DNA from: Polynucleobacter bastaniensis
GTDB lineage: Bacteria > Pseudomonadota > Gammaproteobacteria > Burkholderiales > Burkholderiaceae
NCBI RefSeq assembly: GCF_018882205.1
Contig: NZ_JACVOU010000004.1
Location: 248,001-312,000, forward strand
Length of the DNA: 64,000 nucleotides
Direction of reading: 5' to 3'
The position numbers were made by a program, and so were the translations under genes. Below, in pieces: positions 17,332-25,488 of this stretch. The notes under the pieces are model-generated. The model ran no database searches. It saw nothing but the letters and a program-made list of their open reading frames with translations, and had not been told where the DNA came from. Each line of letters opens with the position of its first letter. Position 1 is the first letter of the stretch.

Positions 17332-18450
17332 ATGATTGTTGGCGTACCTCAAGAAGTAAAAAATAATGAATTTCGTGTTGGCTTGACCCCGGGTAATGTG
17401 AGGGGCTTGTGCAAACAGGGGCACTCTGTTTTAGTACAGCGTGGGGCAGGTGAGCAGATTGGTTTGAGCGATGAGTCCTATCGTTTGGCTGGCGCTACTT
17501 TAATTAATAGTGCTGCTGAAGTTTTTGCTAAGGCGGAGATGATCGTGAAGGTCAAGGAACCTCAGCCTCAAGAATGTGCCATGTTGCGTGAAGATCAACT
17601 TCTCTTTACCTATCTACATCTGGCGCCGGATCCACAGCAGACCAAAGCATTACTCGCATCGGGTGCAAGTTGTATTGCCTATGAAACAGTAACTTCATTT
17701 AATGGCGCTTTACCGCTTTTGGCTCCGATGAGTGAAGTTGCGGGGAGGATGTCTATACAAGCGGCTGCTTCGCATCTAGAAAAGACAAATGGAGGGTTAG
17801 GAATCTTGATGGCAGGTGTGCCTGGCGTAGCACCCGCAAAGGTAGTTATAGTGGGTGCGGGGGTAGTGGGTCGTAATGCGCTACAGATGGCTGTTGGTAT
17901 GGGAGCAGATGTGTGCATCTTCGACCGTAATATTGACTGCTTAAGGCAGATTGACATTCTGTATGGCAATCGCGTAAGAACCTTTTATGCCGACCCACTT
18001 TCGGTAGAGCTCGAGGTTTGTGAAGCAGACGTGGTCATTGGCGCTGTATTGTTGCCTGGTGCCGCAGCACCAAAGCTGGTAACACGCGAGATGGTACGAA
18101 AAATGAAAGCGGGTGCAGTGGTGGTAGATGTAGCAATTGATCAAGGCGGTTGTTTTGAGACATCAAAAGCTACTACACATGCTGATCCCACCTTTATCGT
18201 TGATGGTGTTCTGCACTACTGCGTTGCGAATATGCCTGGTGCAGTTGCCAGAACTTCCACTTTTGCTTTGACAAATGCAACTTATCCCTTCATTGAAGCC
18301 TTGGCAAATCGTGGCATGGTGAAGGCGCTGTCACATGATCATCATTTACGAAATGGTTTGAGTGTTCACCGAGGTAAGCTCACATCTGAACCCGTTGCTA
18401 AAGCCCAGAAAGTCGACTTTGTACCGGCAGAAGAATTGTTAGTGGCTTAG
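17332..18450 (+). CDS. ald: Alanine dehydrogenase
   Basis: This 372-residue NAD-dependent enzyme interconverts L-alanine with pyruvate and ammonia. The N-terminus MIVGVPQEVKNNEFRVGLTP is characteristic. Substrate residues lie in KVKEPQPQE and TYLHLAP, the nucleotide fold in KVVIVGAGVVGRNALQMA near residue 170, and VDVAIDQGGCFETSKATTH and NMPGAVARTSTFALTNAT in the C-terminal half match the family signatures. Length is normal. A GGAGACATAA Shine-Dalgarno region precedes the ATG. It is co-transcribed with the upstream amino-acid permease, suggesting a unit for uptake and use of alanine as carbon and nitrogen source. Confidence 0.97.
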   Translation: MIVGVPQEVKNNEFRVGLTPGNVRGLCKQGHSVLVQRGAGEQIGLSDESYRLAGATLINSAAEVFAKAEMIVKVKEPQPQECAMLREDQLLFTYLHLAPDPQQTKALLASGASCIAYETVTSFNGALPLLAPMSEVAGRMSIQAAASHLEKTNGGLGILMAGVPGVAPAKVVIVGAGVVGRNALQMAVGMGADVCIFDRNIDCLRQIDILYGNRVRTFYADPLSVELEVCEADVVIGAVLLPGAAAPKLVTREMVRKMKAGAVVVDVAIDQGGCFETSKATTHADPTFIVDGVLHYCVANMPGAVARTSTFALTNATYPFIEALANRGMVKALSHDHHLRNGLSVHRGKLTSEPVAKAQKVDFVPAEELLVA

Positions 18451-18481
18451 TAGTTTTAGTGCAGTCCTAGAGTTTGAATGT

Positions 18482-18503
18482 CTTGGGAGTCGATGCTCCC
18501 AAG
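18482..18503 (+). other. Hairpin between ald and the GDT1-type gene
   Basis: CTTGGGAG and CTCCCAAG form a perfect 8-bp stem with loop TCGATG, 32 bases after the ald stop and 21 bases before the next ATG. The following bases are pyrimidine-rich but lack a T-run, so it is a weak terminator or an mRNA processing/stability element. It does not match the yybP-ykoY manganese riboswitch as far as I can see. Confidence 0.45.
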
Positions 18504-18524
18504 CTTTCCTCTATCATCCAAAGA

Positions 18525-19100
18525 ATGGACTTATCTGCATTAGCACTTTCTACCGGCGTAGTCGCCCTAGCTGAGATGGGTGATAAAACCCAATTACTCT
18601 CTTTGATGTTGGCTGCACGCTATCCAAAGCAGGCGCTCGCCATTATTGGCGGGATATTCATCGCGACAATTGTCAATCACGCTTGTGCAGCTTTACTAGG
18701 GCACTGGCTCACCACTTTTACGAGCCCAGACCTTGTTAAGTGGATTTTGGGTTTGAGCTTTTTAGGAATAGGTCTCTGGCTTTTAGTGCCCGATCATATT
18801 GATGATGCAGGCGGATCAAAGGTGGCGGATAAAGCCTTCCAGGTGTTCATGCTGACGGTTGGACTCTTTTTTTTGGCTGAGATGGGGGACAAGACCCAAA
18901 TCGCTACGATTGCCTTGGGCGCTAAATACCCTGATGTCTTTGCGGTAACGGTTGGCACTACCTTAGGGATGATGCTGGCGAATGCCCCTGCTGTTTGGGT
19001 AGGTCAGAAATTCACTCAACGTATGCCCATTAAGTGGGTGCATGCGGTAGCGGCTGTCACCTTTATCGCTATTGGTGTTGCCACCCTTATTTGGGCTTAG
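18525..19100 (+). CDS. TMEM165/GDT1 (UPF0016) family cation transporter
   Basis: This 191-residue inner-membrane protein carries two copies of the family motif E-x-G-D-K-T: AEMGDKTQLLSLML near residue 17 and AEMGDKTQIATIAL near residue 122, one in each inverted half. Six hydrophobic helices are visible. Members of this family transport Mn2+ and/or Ca2+ out of the cytoplasm (MneA in bacteria, Gdt1 in yeast). The ATG at 18525 starts immediately before the first helix; a TTG at 18474 would add 17 residues but runs through a hairpin and is less likely. It follows ald on the same strand. Substrate is inferred from the family. Confidence 0.88.
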   Translation: MDLSALALSTGVVALAEMGDKTQLLSLMLAARYPKQALAIIGGIFIATIVNHACAALLGHWLTTFTSPDLVKWILGLSFLGIGLWLLVPDHIDDAGGSKVADKAFQVFMLTVGLFFLAEMGDKTQIATIALGAKYPDVFAVTVGTTLGMMLANAPAVWVGQKFTQRMPIKWVHAVAAVTFIAIGVATLIWA

Positions 19101-19133
19101 GTCGAATTTCCCTATGGGGCTTAAAATTGCCCT

Positions 19134-21743
19134 ATGAAAACCGATCTTCCACAGAGCTTTCGCAGGCTCGAATACCGCGCTCCCAATTACACCTTTTCAC
19201 AGGTTGAACTAGACATTGCTTTAGACCCGGCCAGGACAATTGTGAAGAGTCGCCTAGAGGTTCTACCTGGTCTTGGTCATGAGGCTGGCATGCCTTTAGT
19301 GTTGCAGGGCCATGAACTCGAGTTTGTGAGCTTACGCATTAATGGTGTGGCTCATCGTCAGTTTGAACTAAGCCCAGAAACGCTCACTGTTCATGCTTTG
19401 CCGAATGATGGTAAGCAAGCTTTCATTGTTGAGATTATCTGTGTCTGTGTGCCTGAGAAAAATACCTCACTCATGGGTTTATATGTTTCCAATGGAAATT
19501 TCTTTACCCAGTGCGAAGCCGAGGGATTCAGAAAGATTACGTACTTCCTCGATAGACCTGATGTGATGGCGCGTTATCGCGTGACTCTGCGCGCCCGTGA
19601 GGCGGAGTGCCCAGTATTGCTATCAAACGGCAACCTCATTAGTACTGAAAAATTACCGAATGGTTGGCATAGCGCCGTTTGGGGGGACCCATTTCCAAAA
19701 CCCTCCTATCTGTTTGCCTTGGTTGCCGGCAAGCTGAAGTGTATTGAAGAGACGATCACTACTAGCAGTGGTACAAAAAAGTTATTACAAATTTGGGTTG
19801 AGCCGCATGATTTGAAAAAGACCCGTCATGCGATGGATTCTTTAATTGCCTCAATTCATTGGGATGAGAAACGCTATGGTCTCGAGCTTGATCTCGAGCG
19901 CTTTATGATTGTGGCAGTGGGTGACTTCAATATGGGCGCGATGGAGAACAAGGGTCTGAATGTTTTCAATACTAAGTATGTCCTGGCTCAAGCAGAGACT
20001 GCAACCGATGCCGACTTTGCCAATATTGAAAGCGTCGTAGCCCATGAGTACTTCCATAACTGGACCGGTAATCGCGTTACTTGCCGCGATTGGTTTCAGC
20101 TTTCTCTTAAAGAGGGTTTGACTGTATTCCGCGATCAAGAATTTTCTGCAGATCAGATGGGAAGTGAGTCTGGTAGGGCGGTAAAGCGCATTGAAGATGT
20201 GCGTTTATTGCGCCAACTACAGTTCCCTGAGGATGCAGGTCCAATGGCGCATCCAATCCGCCCAGATGAATACCAAGAGATCAATAATTTCTACACCGTG
20301 ACGGTATATGAGAAGGGCGCTGAAGTTGTGCGCATGTATCAAACCCTATTGGGTGTTGGGGGTTTCCGTAAAGGCATGGACCTGTACTTTAAACGCCATG
20401 ATGGCCAAGCGGTGACTTGTGATGATTTCTTGGCTGCTATGGCTGATGCCAATGATCGTGATCTTTCTCAATTTAAGAACTGGTACAGCCAGGCTGGTAC
20501 TCCTCAGGTCAAGGTAGAGGAAATCTATGATGCGGATAAAAAGCAATATCAAGTGACTTTGACGCAAAGCTCTTCAGCAAATACAGTGCACAAAGATAGC
20601 AAGCTTTTTCATATTCCATTGAAGATGCGCTTACTAACATCGGAAGATGATCAGCCTGAAGCCTTGCTGGAGTTGACTCAAGGTCAGCAAACTTGGACTT
20701 TTGATCAGGTAGCGAGCTGTCCAGTGTTATCAATCAATCGCAATTTCTCAGCCCCAATTAATTTAGATTTTGATCAAAGTGAGGCCGACCTACTCACCAT
20801 GTTCTCGAGTGATGATGACGCCTTCAATCGTTGGGAGGCTGGTCAGAAACTGGCAATGCAAATGATTCTGGGTAATTGTTTGCCTGATAAAGCTCTGATT
20901 GAGGCTTATCGCACTTTGTTGACTGATCCGGACTTAGATCCTGCTTTCAAAGAGCTGGCGCTGACCCTACCTGCCGAGACTTATCTATATGAGCAGTGTG
21001 CAAGCGTTGATCCACAACAAATTTATCATGCGCGTCGTGCTTTCCGTCATGCTCTAGCTAGTGAGTTGCGCATCGAGTGGGCTGCCCTCTATCAGCAGAT
21101 GCAAACACCGGCACCATTTAATCCTGATGCAGCAAGTGCTGGTAAGCGTGGCTTAAAGAATCTGGCATTAAGTATGTTGCTCGAAGCAGATCCATTGATC
21201 TGGGCGTCTATGGCGGTCAATCAATATCAAAATGCTGACAATATGACTGACCGATACGCTGCTTTAGCTGGCTTAGTCATTCATGGATCAACATCAGCAG
21301 CAGCTTGTTTAGAGGATTTTTACACCCGGTTTAGTGACGATGCTTTAGTGATTGATAAATGGTTTGCATTGCAATCGAGTAGACCCCCAGTCGCAAACGC
21401 TGAATCTACCTTAAATGAAGTCAAGCGCTTGCGTGAGCATGAAGCCTTCAAAATGAATAACCCCAACCGAGTTCGTAGTGTCATTCATGCCTTTTGTATG
21501 AACAACCCCGCTAGCTTTCATCAGGCGGACGGCAGTGGATATGCATTTTGGGCCGAATCCGTTCTGGCCTTGAACCCAATCAACCCACAAGTTGCCGCTC
21601 GTTTAGCTAGGGGATTGGATCGCTGGCGTCAGTTTGCCCCGATTTATCAGGAGCAGATGCTGTCAGCCCTAAAGCAGGTTGCGGCATGCGAAACCCTCTC
21701 CCCAGATGTGAAAGAGGTGGTTTCTAAGGCCTTGGGTGATTAA
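19134..21743 (+). CDS. pepN: Aminopeptidase N
   Basis: This 869-residue M1-family zinc metallopeptidase removes N-terminal residues from peptides in the cytoplasm. The exopeptidase motif GAMENKGLNVFNTKYV is near residue 265, and the zinc site VVAHEYFHNWTGNR near residue 302 with the distal glutamate in LKEGLTVFRDQEFS. The N-terminal beta domain (RLEYRAPNYTFSQVELDIAL) and the C-terminal helical domain of the gammaproteobacterial-type PepN (DUF3458) are both present. Length matches E. coli PepN (870). It stands alone with 33 bases to the upstream gene and 63 bases to fbp downstream, and could be co-transcribed with fbp. Confidence 0.97.
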   Translation: MKTDLPQSFRRLEYRAPNYTFSQVELDIALDPARTIVKSRLEVLPGLGHEAGMPLVLQGHELEFVSLRINGVAHRQFELSPETLTVHALPNDGKQAFIVEIICVCVPEKNTSLMGLYVSNGNFFTQCEAEGFRKITYFLDRPDVMARYRVTLRAREAECPVLLSNGNLISTEKLPNGWHSAVWGDPFPKPSYLFALVAGKLKCIEETITTSSGTKKLLQIWVEPHDLKKTRHAMDSLIASIHWDEKRYGLELDLERFMIVAVGDFNMGAMENKGLNVFNTKYVLAQAETATDADFANIESVVAHEYFHNWTGNRVTCRDWFQLSLKEGLTVFRDQEFSADQMGSESGRAVKRIEDVRLLRQLQFPEDAGPMAHPIRPDEYQEINNFYTVTVYEKGAEVVRMYQTLLGVGGFRKGMDLYFKRHDGQAVTCDDFLAAMADANDRDLSQFKNWYSQAGTPQVKVEEIYDADKKQYQVTLTQSSSANTVHKDSKLFHIPLKMRLLTSEDDQPEALLELTQGQQTWTFDQVASCPVLSINRNFSAPINLDFDQSEADLLTMFSSDDDAFNRWEAGQKLAMQMILGNCLPDKALIEAYRTLLTDPDLDPAFKELALTLPAETYLYEQCASVDPQQIYHARRAFRHALASELRIEWAALYQQMQTPAPFNPDAASAGKRGLKNLALSMLLEADPLIWASMAVNQYQNADNMTDRYAALAGLVIHGSTSAAACLEDFYTRFSDDALVIDKWFALQSSRPPVANAESTLNEVKRLREHEAFKMNNPNRVRSVIHAFCMNNPASFHQADGSGYAFWAESVLALNPINPQVAARLARGLDRWRQFAPIYQEQMLSALKQVAACETLSPDVKEVVSKALGD

Positions 21744-21806
21744 TAGATTCAGAACAAGGCAAAATAGAGCCACTGCAGAACCAACCCCATTACGGAGACA
21801 TTCCTT

Positions 21807-22817
21807 TTGAGCGCTTCAAGTACTTTTAATTCCAATTTCAAGCAATACCTGACATCCGCCAAGGTAAAGGGTGCAGACATCCCTACAGGTCTACAAGAGC
21901 TGTTATTGGCAGTTGCAGGCACTTGCTCAACCCTGAGTCATGAGGTCGCACAAGGTGCCTTAATTGGCCTCTTGGGCTCTGCTGGCACTGGTAATGTCCA
22001 GGGTGAGGTCCAGCAAAAGCTCGATGTGATTGCAAACGACTTATTAATTGACGGTGTGCAGGGATGTAAATCATTGGCTGGCCTAGCTTCTGAAGAGATG
22101 GAGTTGCCACTTCCAGTTCAGGGCACTGGCGACTACTTGCTCTTGTTTGATCCATTGGATGGCTCATCTAATATCGATGTGAATGTATCCATTGGCACGA
22201 TTTTCTCTGTGCTCAAGAAACAAGATCCTGCAGCGCCATTACAAACTTCAGATTTCTTATTATCAGGCCGTCATCAGGTGGCTGCAGGTTATGTTGTCTA
22301 CGGCCCGCAAACAACCATGGCATTAACGCTGGGCGATGGCGTAGTGATGTTTACCTTAAATAAAGTGACCGGTGAATTTGTCTTAATTAAGCACGCAGTG
22401 GAGATTTCTCATTCCACTAAAGAATTTGCTATCAATATGTCGAATATGCGTCACTGGGCTGAGCCTGTCCGTCGCTATGTAGATGAGTGCTTAGCAGGCG
22501 TGAGTGGCGAACGCGATAAAGATTTCAATATGCGCTGGATTGCCTCTATGGTTGCCGATGTTCACCGCGTCCTATCGCGTGGCGGCATCTTTATGTATCC
22601 ATGGGATCAACGTGAGCCCCATAAGCCAGGAAAGCTACGCCTGATGTATGAAGCTAATCCTATGAGCTTTTTAGTAGAGCAAGCTGGTGGTGCATCAACC
22701 AATGGTGATCAATTAATCATGGATATGATTCCCACGGAATTACATGAGCGTGTCTCTGTGATGTTGGGGTCTAAAGAAGAGATTGAGCGCTTGCAGCATT
22801 ACCATTCTCAGGCGTAA
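21807..22817 (+). CDS. fbp: Fructose-1,6-bisphosphatase, class I
   Basis: This 336-residue enzyme hydrolyses fructose-1,6-bisphosphate to fructose-6-phosphate in gluconeogenesis. The metal-binding signature [20 protein letters not shown] is near residue 115. EKMELP-like EEMELPLPV, the substrate-binding [12 protein letters not shown] and [13 protein letters not shown], and [19 protein letters not shown] are present. The start is a TTG (TTGAGCGCTTCA) preceded by GGAG nine bases upstream; the first ATG-coded methionine inside is much later, so TTG is well supported. Length is normal. A long bidirectional terminator follows, separating it from the convergent cyanophycin genes. Confidence 0.96.
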   Translation: MSASSTFNSNFKQYLTSAKVKGADIPTGLQELLLAVAGTCSTLSHEVAQGALIGLLGSAGTGNVQGEVQQKLDVIANDLLIDGVQGCKSLAGLASEEMELPLPVQGTGDYLLLFDPLDGSSNIDVNVSIGTIFSVLKKQDPAAPLQTSDFLLSGRHQVAAGYVVYGPQTTMALTLGDGVVMFTLNKVTGEFVLIKHAVEISHSTKEFAINMSNMRHWAEPVRRYVDECLAGVSGERDKDFNMRWIASMVADVHRVLSRGGIFMYPWDQREPHKPGKLRLMYEANPMSFLVEQAGGASTNGDQLIMDMIPTELHERVSVMLGSKEEIERLQHYHSQA

Positions 22818-22851
22818 ATATTCGTTTCTACCTGAATCACCAAGATCAAAC

Positions 22852-22883
22852 AAAAACGCCCAATCACTGATTGGGCGTTTTTT
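22852..22883. terminator. Bidirectional terminator between fbp and cphA
   Basis: A perfect 14-bp inverted repeat (AAAAACGCCCAATC and GATTGGGCGTTTTT around ACT) has an A-run on the left and a T-run on the right. It can end transcription of both fbp (plus) and cphA (minus). Confidence 0.93.
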
Positions 22884-22917
22884 ACTTCAGGTGCTCGCCG
22901 GAAGATGAATTCAATGA

Positions 22918-25488
22918 TTATGGCCGAACCTGTTCTTTAAGGTAGGCAAGCGATTCTTCCACCTGATCAATGAGAATCAGGCAAATATCACCGGCAGATA
23001 AATCATTGAGTGCAGTATCAATAGCAAGAAATTCACCGGTAATCTCTTTAACTTGTTTGGCTTTTTTAGTGCCCACTAAACCTTCTTGAAGAAGCTTGAG
23101 CACCTCACCATCTTCGCGGCCACGCTGACACTGATCTTGATACAGGATGACATTGTCAAAGCTATTGCCCAGAATACGGGTCAGATCACGAATGTCTTCA
23201 TCGCGACGATCGCCGGCGCCGCTAATTACTACGTGACTCTTCAGAGGTTTCATAGCCTCAATTGCGCTAGCTAAAGCGCGCATGGCATCTGGATTGTGGC
23301 CATAGTCAGCAATGACAGTGGCGCCTTTATGATGAAATTGATTAAAACGTCCTGGTGCTGCATTAGCGGTACTTTCAAAAGAGTGGAGGCCACGCGCAAT
23401 CTTTTCAGCATCCAGACCTAATGCCCAGGCCGCACCAATAGATGCCATGGCATTTTCAATTTGGAATCCTAAAACACCATTCTGAGTTAACGGAATTTCG
23501 CTGACTGGGAAGCGGAAGAGTACACGTGATCCTTTGGAGCAGACGATAAAAGCGCCATCAAAGTAAATCACTTTTTTGTTTTTAGCTCGATGTGCAGCAA
23601 TTACAGGGTGATGTTGATTTTGTGCAAAGAAAATCACTCGACCCGTGCAAACATCCCCCATCTTTACTACTATGGGATCAGCAGCATTGAGGACTGCAGC
23701 TCCAGACGGCGCTACATTTTGAACAACCACCCGTTTCAGAATGGCTAGATCTTCAACGCTAGTGATGTAGTTGAGACCGAGATGATCTCCTTCACCAATA
23801 TTAGTAACTACAGCAACTTCACAGCGATCAAAACCTAAGCCTTCACGTAGCATTCCCCCGCGAGCTGTTTCTAAAACAGCGGCATCTACATCGGGATGCA
23901 TGAGGACGTTACGAGCACTCTTAGGCCCGCTACAGTCTCCAGAATCAATTAAGCGATGATTGATATACACGCCATCAGTAGTCGTCATACCAACACGTAA
24001 GCCAGTTTCATTGAGTAAATGCGCAATCAGACGTACGGTCGTCGTTTTACCATTGGTCCCGGTTACCGCTACAACTGGAATTCTGCCATCCTCGCCAGGT
24101 GGGTACATCGTACTGATGATGTCTTCGCCTACAGGGCGGCTCTTGCCATAGGAAGGCTTGAGATGCATGCGTAGGCCTGGTGCGGCATTGACTTCAACGA
24201 TGCCGCCACCTTGACCCTCTAAAGGCTTGTAAATTGCCTCGCATAAAATATCGACACCAGCGATGTCTAACCCAATCATTTGTGCAGCAGCGATAGCGCT
24301 GGCTGCAACATCGGGATGGACATCATCAGTCACATCGGTAGCGGTACCGCCAGTACTCAGATTGGCATTATTGCGCAAGAGAACGCGTTCGCCTGTATTG
24401 GGTATATGTTGCGGGCTTAGACCATTACCAGCTAAATGTGCAAGCGCAATGTCATCAAAACGAATCTTGGTTAATGCAGTTGCGTGACCATCGCCGCGTA
24501 ATGGATTTTTATTCTCTAATTCAACCAGTTCAGCAACGCTATGCTTACCATCGCCCACTACTTGCGCAGGCTCACGACGGGCTGCGGCGGAGAGGCGATT
24601 ACCCACGACCAACAGGCGATAGTCGGCCCCAGGTAAATAGCGTTCAACTATGGTTTCACGACCAAAAGCCTGAGTTACTACAAAGCCAGCACGTACTTCT
24701 GCTTCCGTTTGAATATTGGCAACAACACCTTTGCCTTGATTACCATCCTTGGGCTTGAGAACAATAGGACCACCAATTTTTTGTGCGACACGCCAAGCAT
24801 CATCTGCGGTGGTAACGACTTCACCAGTTGGTACAGATACGCCTGCAGCTGCCAGGAGGTTTTTAGTAATCTCTTTATCTTGTGCAATCGCCTCGGCAAT
24901 GGCACTAGTGTCACTAGTCTCAGCGGCTTGGATACGCTTTTGTTTACTACCCCAGCCAAACTGCACCATGCTGCCCTCAGTCATGCGGCGATAGGGGATG
25001 TTTCTCTGTACTGCAGCATCAACAATCGAACCAGTACTCGGTCCTAGGCGAACATCTTCATAAAGGGCTTCTAGCTCTGATAGAGCGGCCGCTAAATCAA
25101 ATGGCACATCATTGAGTGTTGCCTGAATTAAGGCAAAGGCAAAGTCAAAAGCCATGCGCCCGACAACTTCTTCGGTGTACTCCACTACGACTTGATATAC
25201 ACCTACGTCAACGGTTTGTACCGAGCGGCTAAAGGTAACGGGACAGCCTGCTTGAGACTGAAGACCTAAAGCAGCATGTTCTAGCGCGTGTGCTAACGAT
25301 AGTGTTTCATTGTGCCCACCGCGACGCATACTGCCTAATTGCGGAAAGCGCTCCCGAATCTTAATTTCAAATTCGGGAATCAGATCAATTGAACGCTCTG
25401 ATTCCTCGCAAGACACAATGGCCTCTAAAGCGGTATGTCGGCTCCATAAATTGGGGCCACGCAACATGCGAATACGGGTGATTTCCAA
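22918..25488 (-). CDS. cphA: Cyanophycin synthetase
   Basis: This 856-residue enzyme polymerises aspartate and arginine with ATP into cyanophycin, a nitrogen storage granule. Three domains are visible: an N-terminal domain opening LRGPNLWSRHTALEA; an ATP-grasp domain (~220-480) with KPKDGNQGKGVVAN and EVNAAPGLRMHLKPS; and a Mur-ligase-like domain with an intact P-loop VTGTNGKTTTVRLIA near residue 493, followed by ARGGMLREGLGFD, NIGEGDHLG and the C-terminal YGHNPDAMRAL. It starts with TTG right after the TAA of the preceding gene; MEITRIRMLRGPNLW is the expected N-terminus, so TTG is preferred to the ATG seven codons in. Translational coupling to the partner is likely. Confidence 0.95.
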   Translation of the reverse strand: MEITRIRMLRGPNLWSRHTALEAIVSCEESERSIDLIPEFEIKIRERFPQLGSMRRGGHNETLSLAHALEHAALGLQSQAGCPVTFSRSVQTVDVGVYQVVVEYTEEVVGRMAFDFAFALIQATLNDVPFDLAAALSELEALYEDVRLGPSTGSIVDAAVQRNIPYRRMTEGSMVQFGWGSKQKRIQAAETSDTSAIAEAIAQDKEITKNLLAAAGVSVPTGEVVTTADDAWRVAQKIGGPIVLKPKDGNQGKGVVANIQTEAEVRAGFVVTQAFGRETIVERYLPGADYRLLVVGNRLSAAARREPAQVVGDGKHSVAELVELENKNPLRGDGHATALTKIRFDDIALAHLAGNGLSPQHIPNTGERVLLRNNANLSTGGTATDVTDDVHPDVAASAIAAAQMIGLDIAGVDILCEAIYKPLEGQGGGIVEVNAAPGLRMHLKPSYGKSRPVGEDIISTMYPPGEDGRIPVVAVTGTNGKTTTVRLIAHLLNETGLRVGMTTTDGVYINHRLIDSGDCSGPKSARNVLMHPDVDAAVLETARGGMLREGLGFDRCEVAVVTNIGEGDHLGLNYITSVEDLAILKRVVVQNVAPSGAAVLNAADPIVVKMGDVCTGRVIFFAQNQHHPVIAAHRAKNKKVIYFDGAFIVCSKGSRVLFRFPVSEIPLTQNGVLGFQIENAMASIGAAWALGLDAEKIARGLHSFESTANAAPGRFNQFHHKGATVIADYGHNPDAMRALASAIEAMKPLKSHVVISGAGDRRDEDIRDLTRILGNSFDNVILYQDQCQRGREDGEVLKLLQEGLVGTKKAKQVKEITGEFLAIDTALNDLSAGDICLILIDQVEESLAYLKEQVRP

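Noticed and set aside
18451..18524. Manganese (yybP-ykoY) riboswitch before the GDT1-type gene
   Set aside because: Only one simple hairpin is present and the conserved loop sequences of this riboswitch are not seen in 74 bases.
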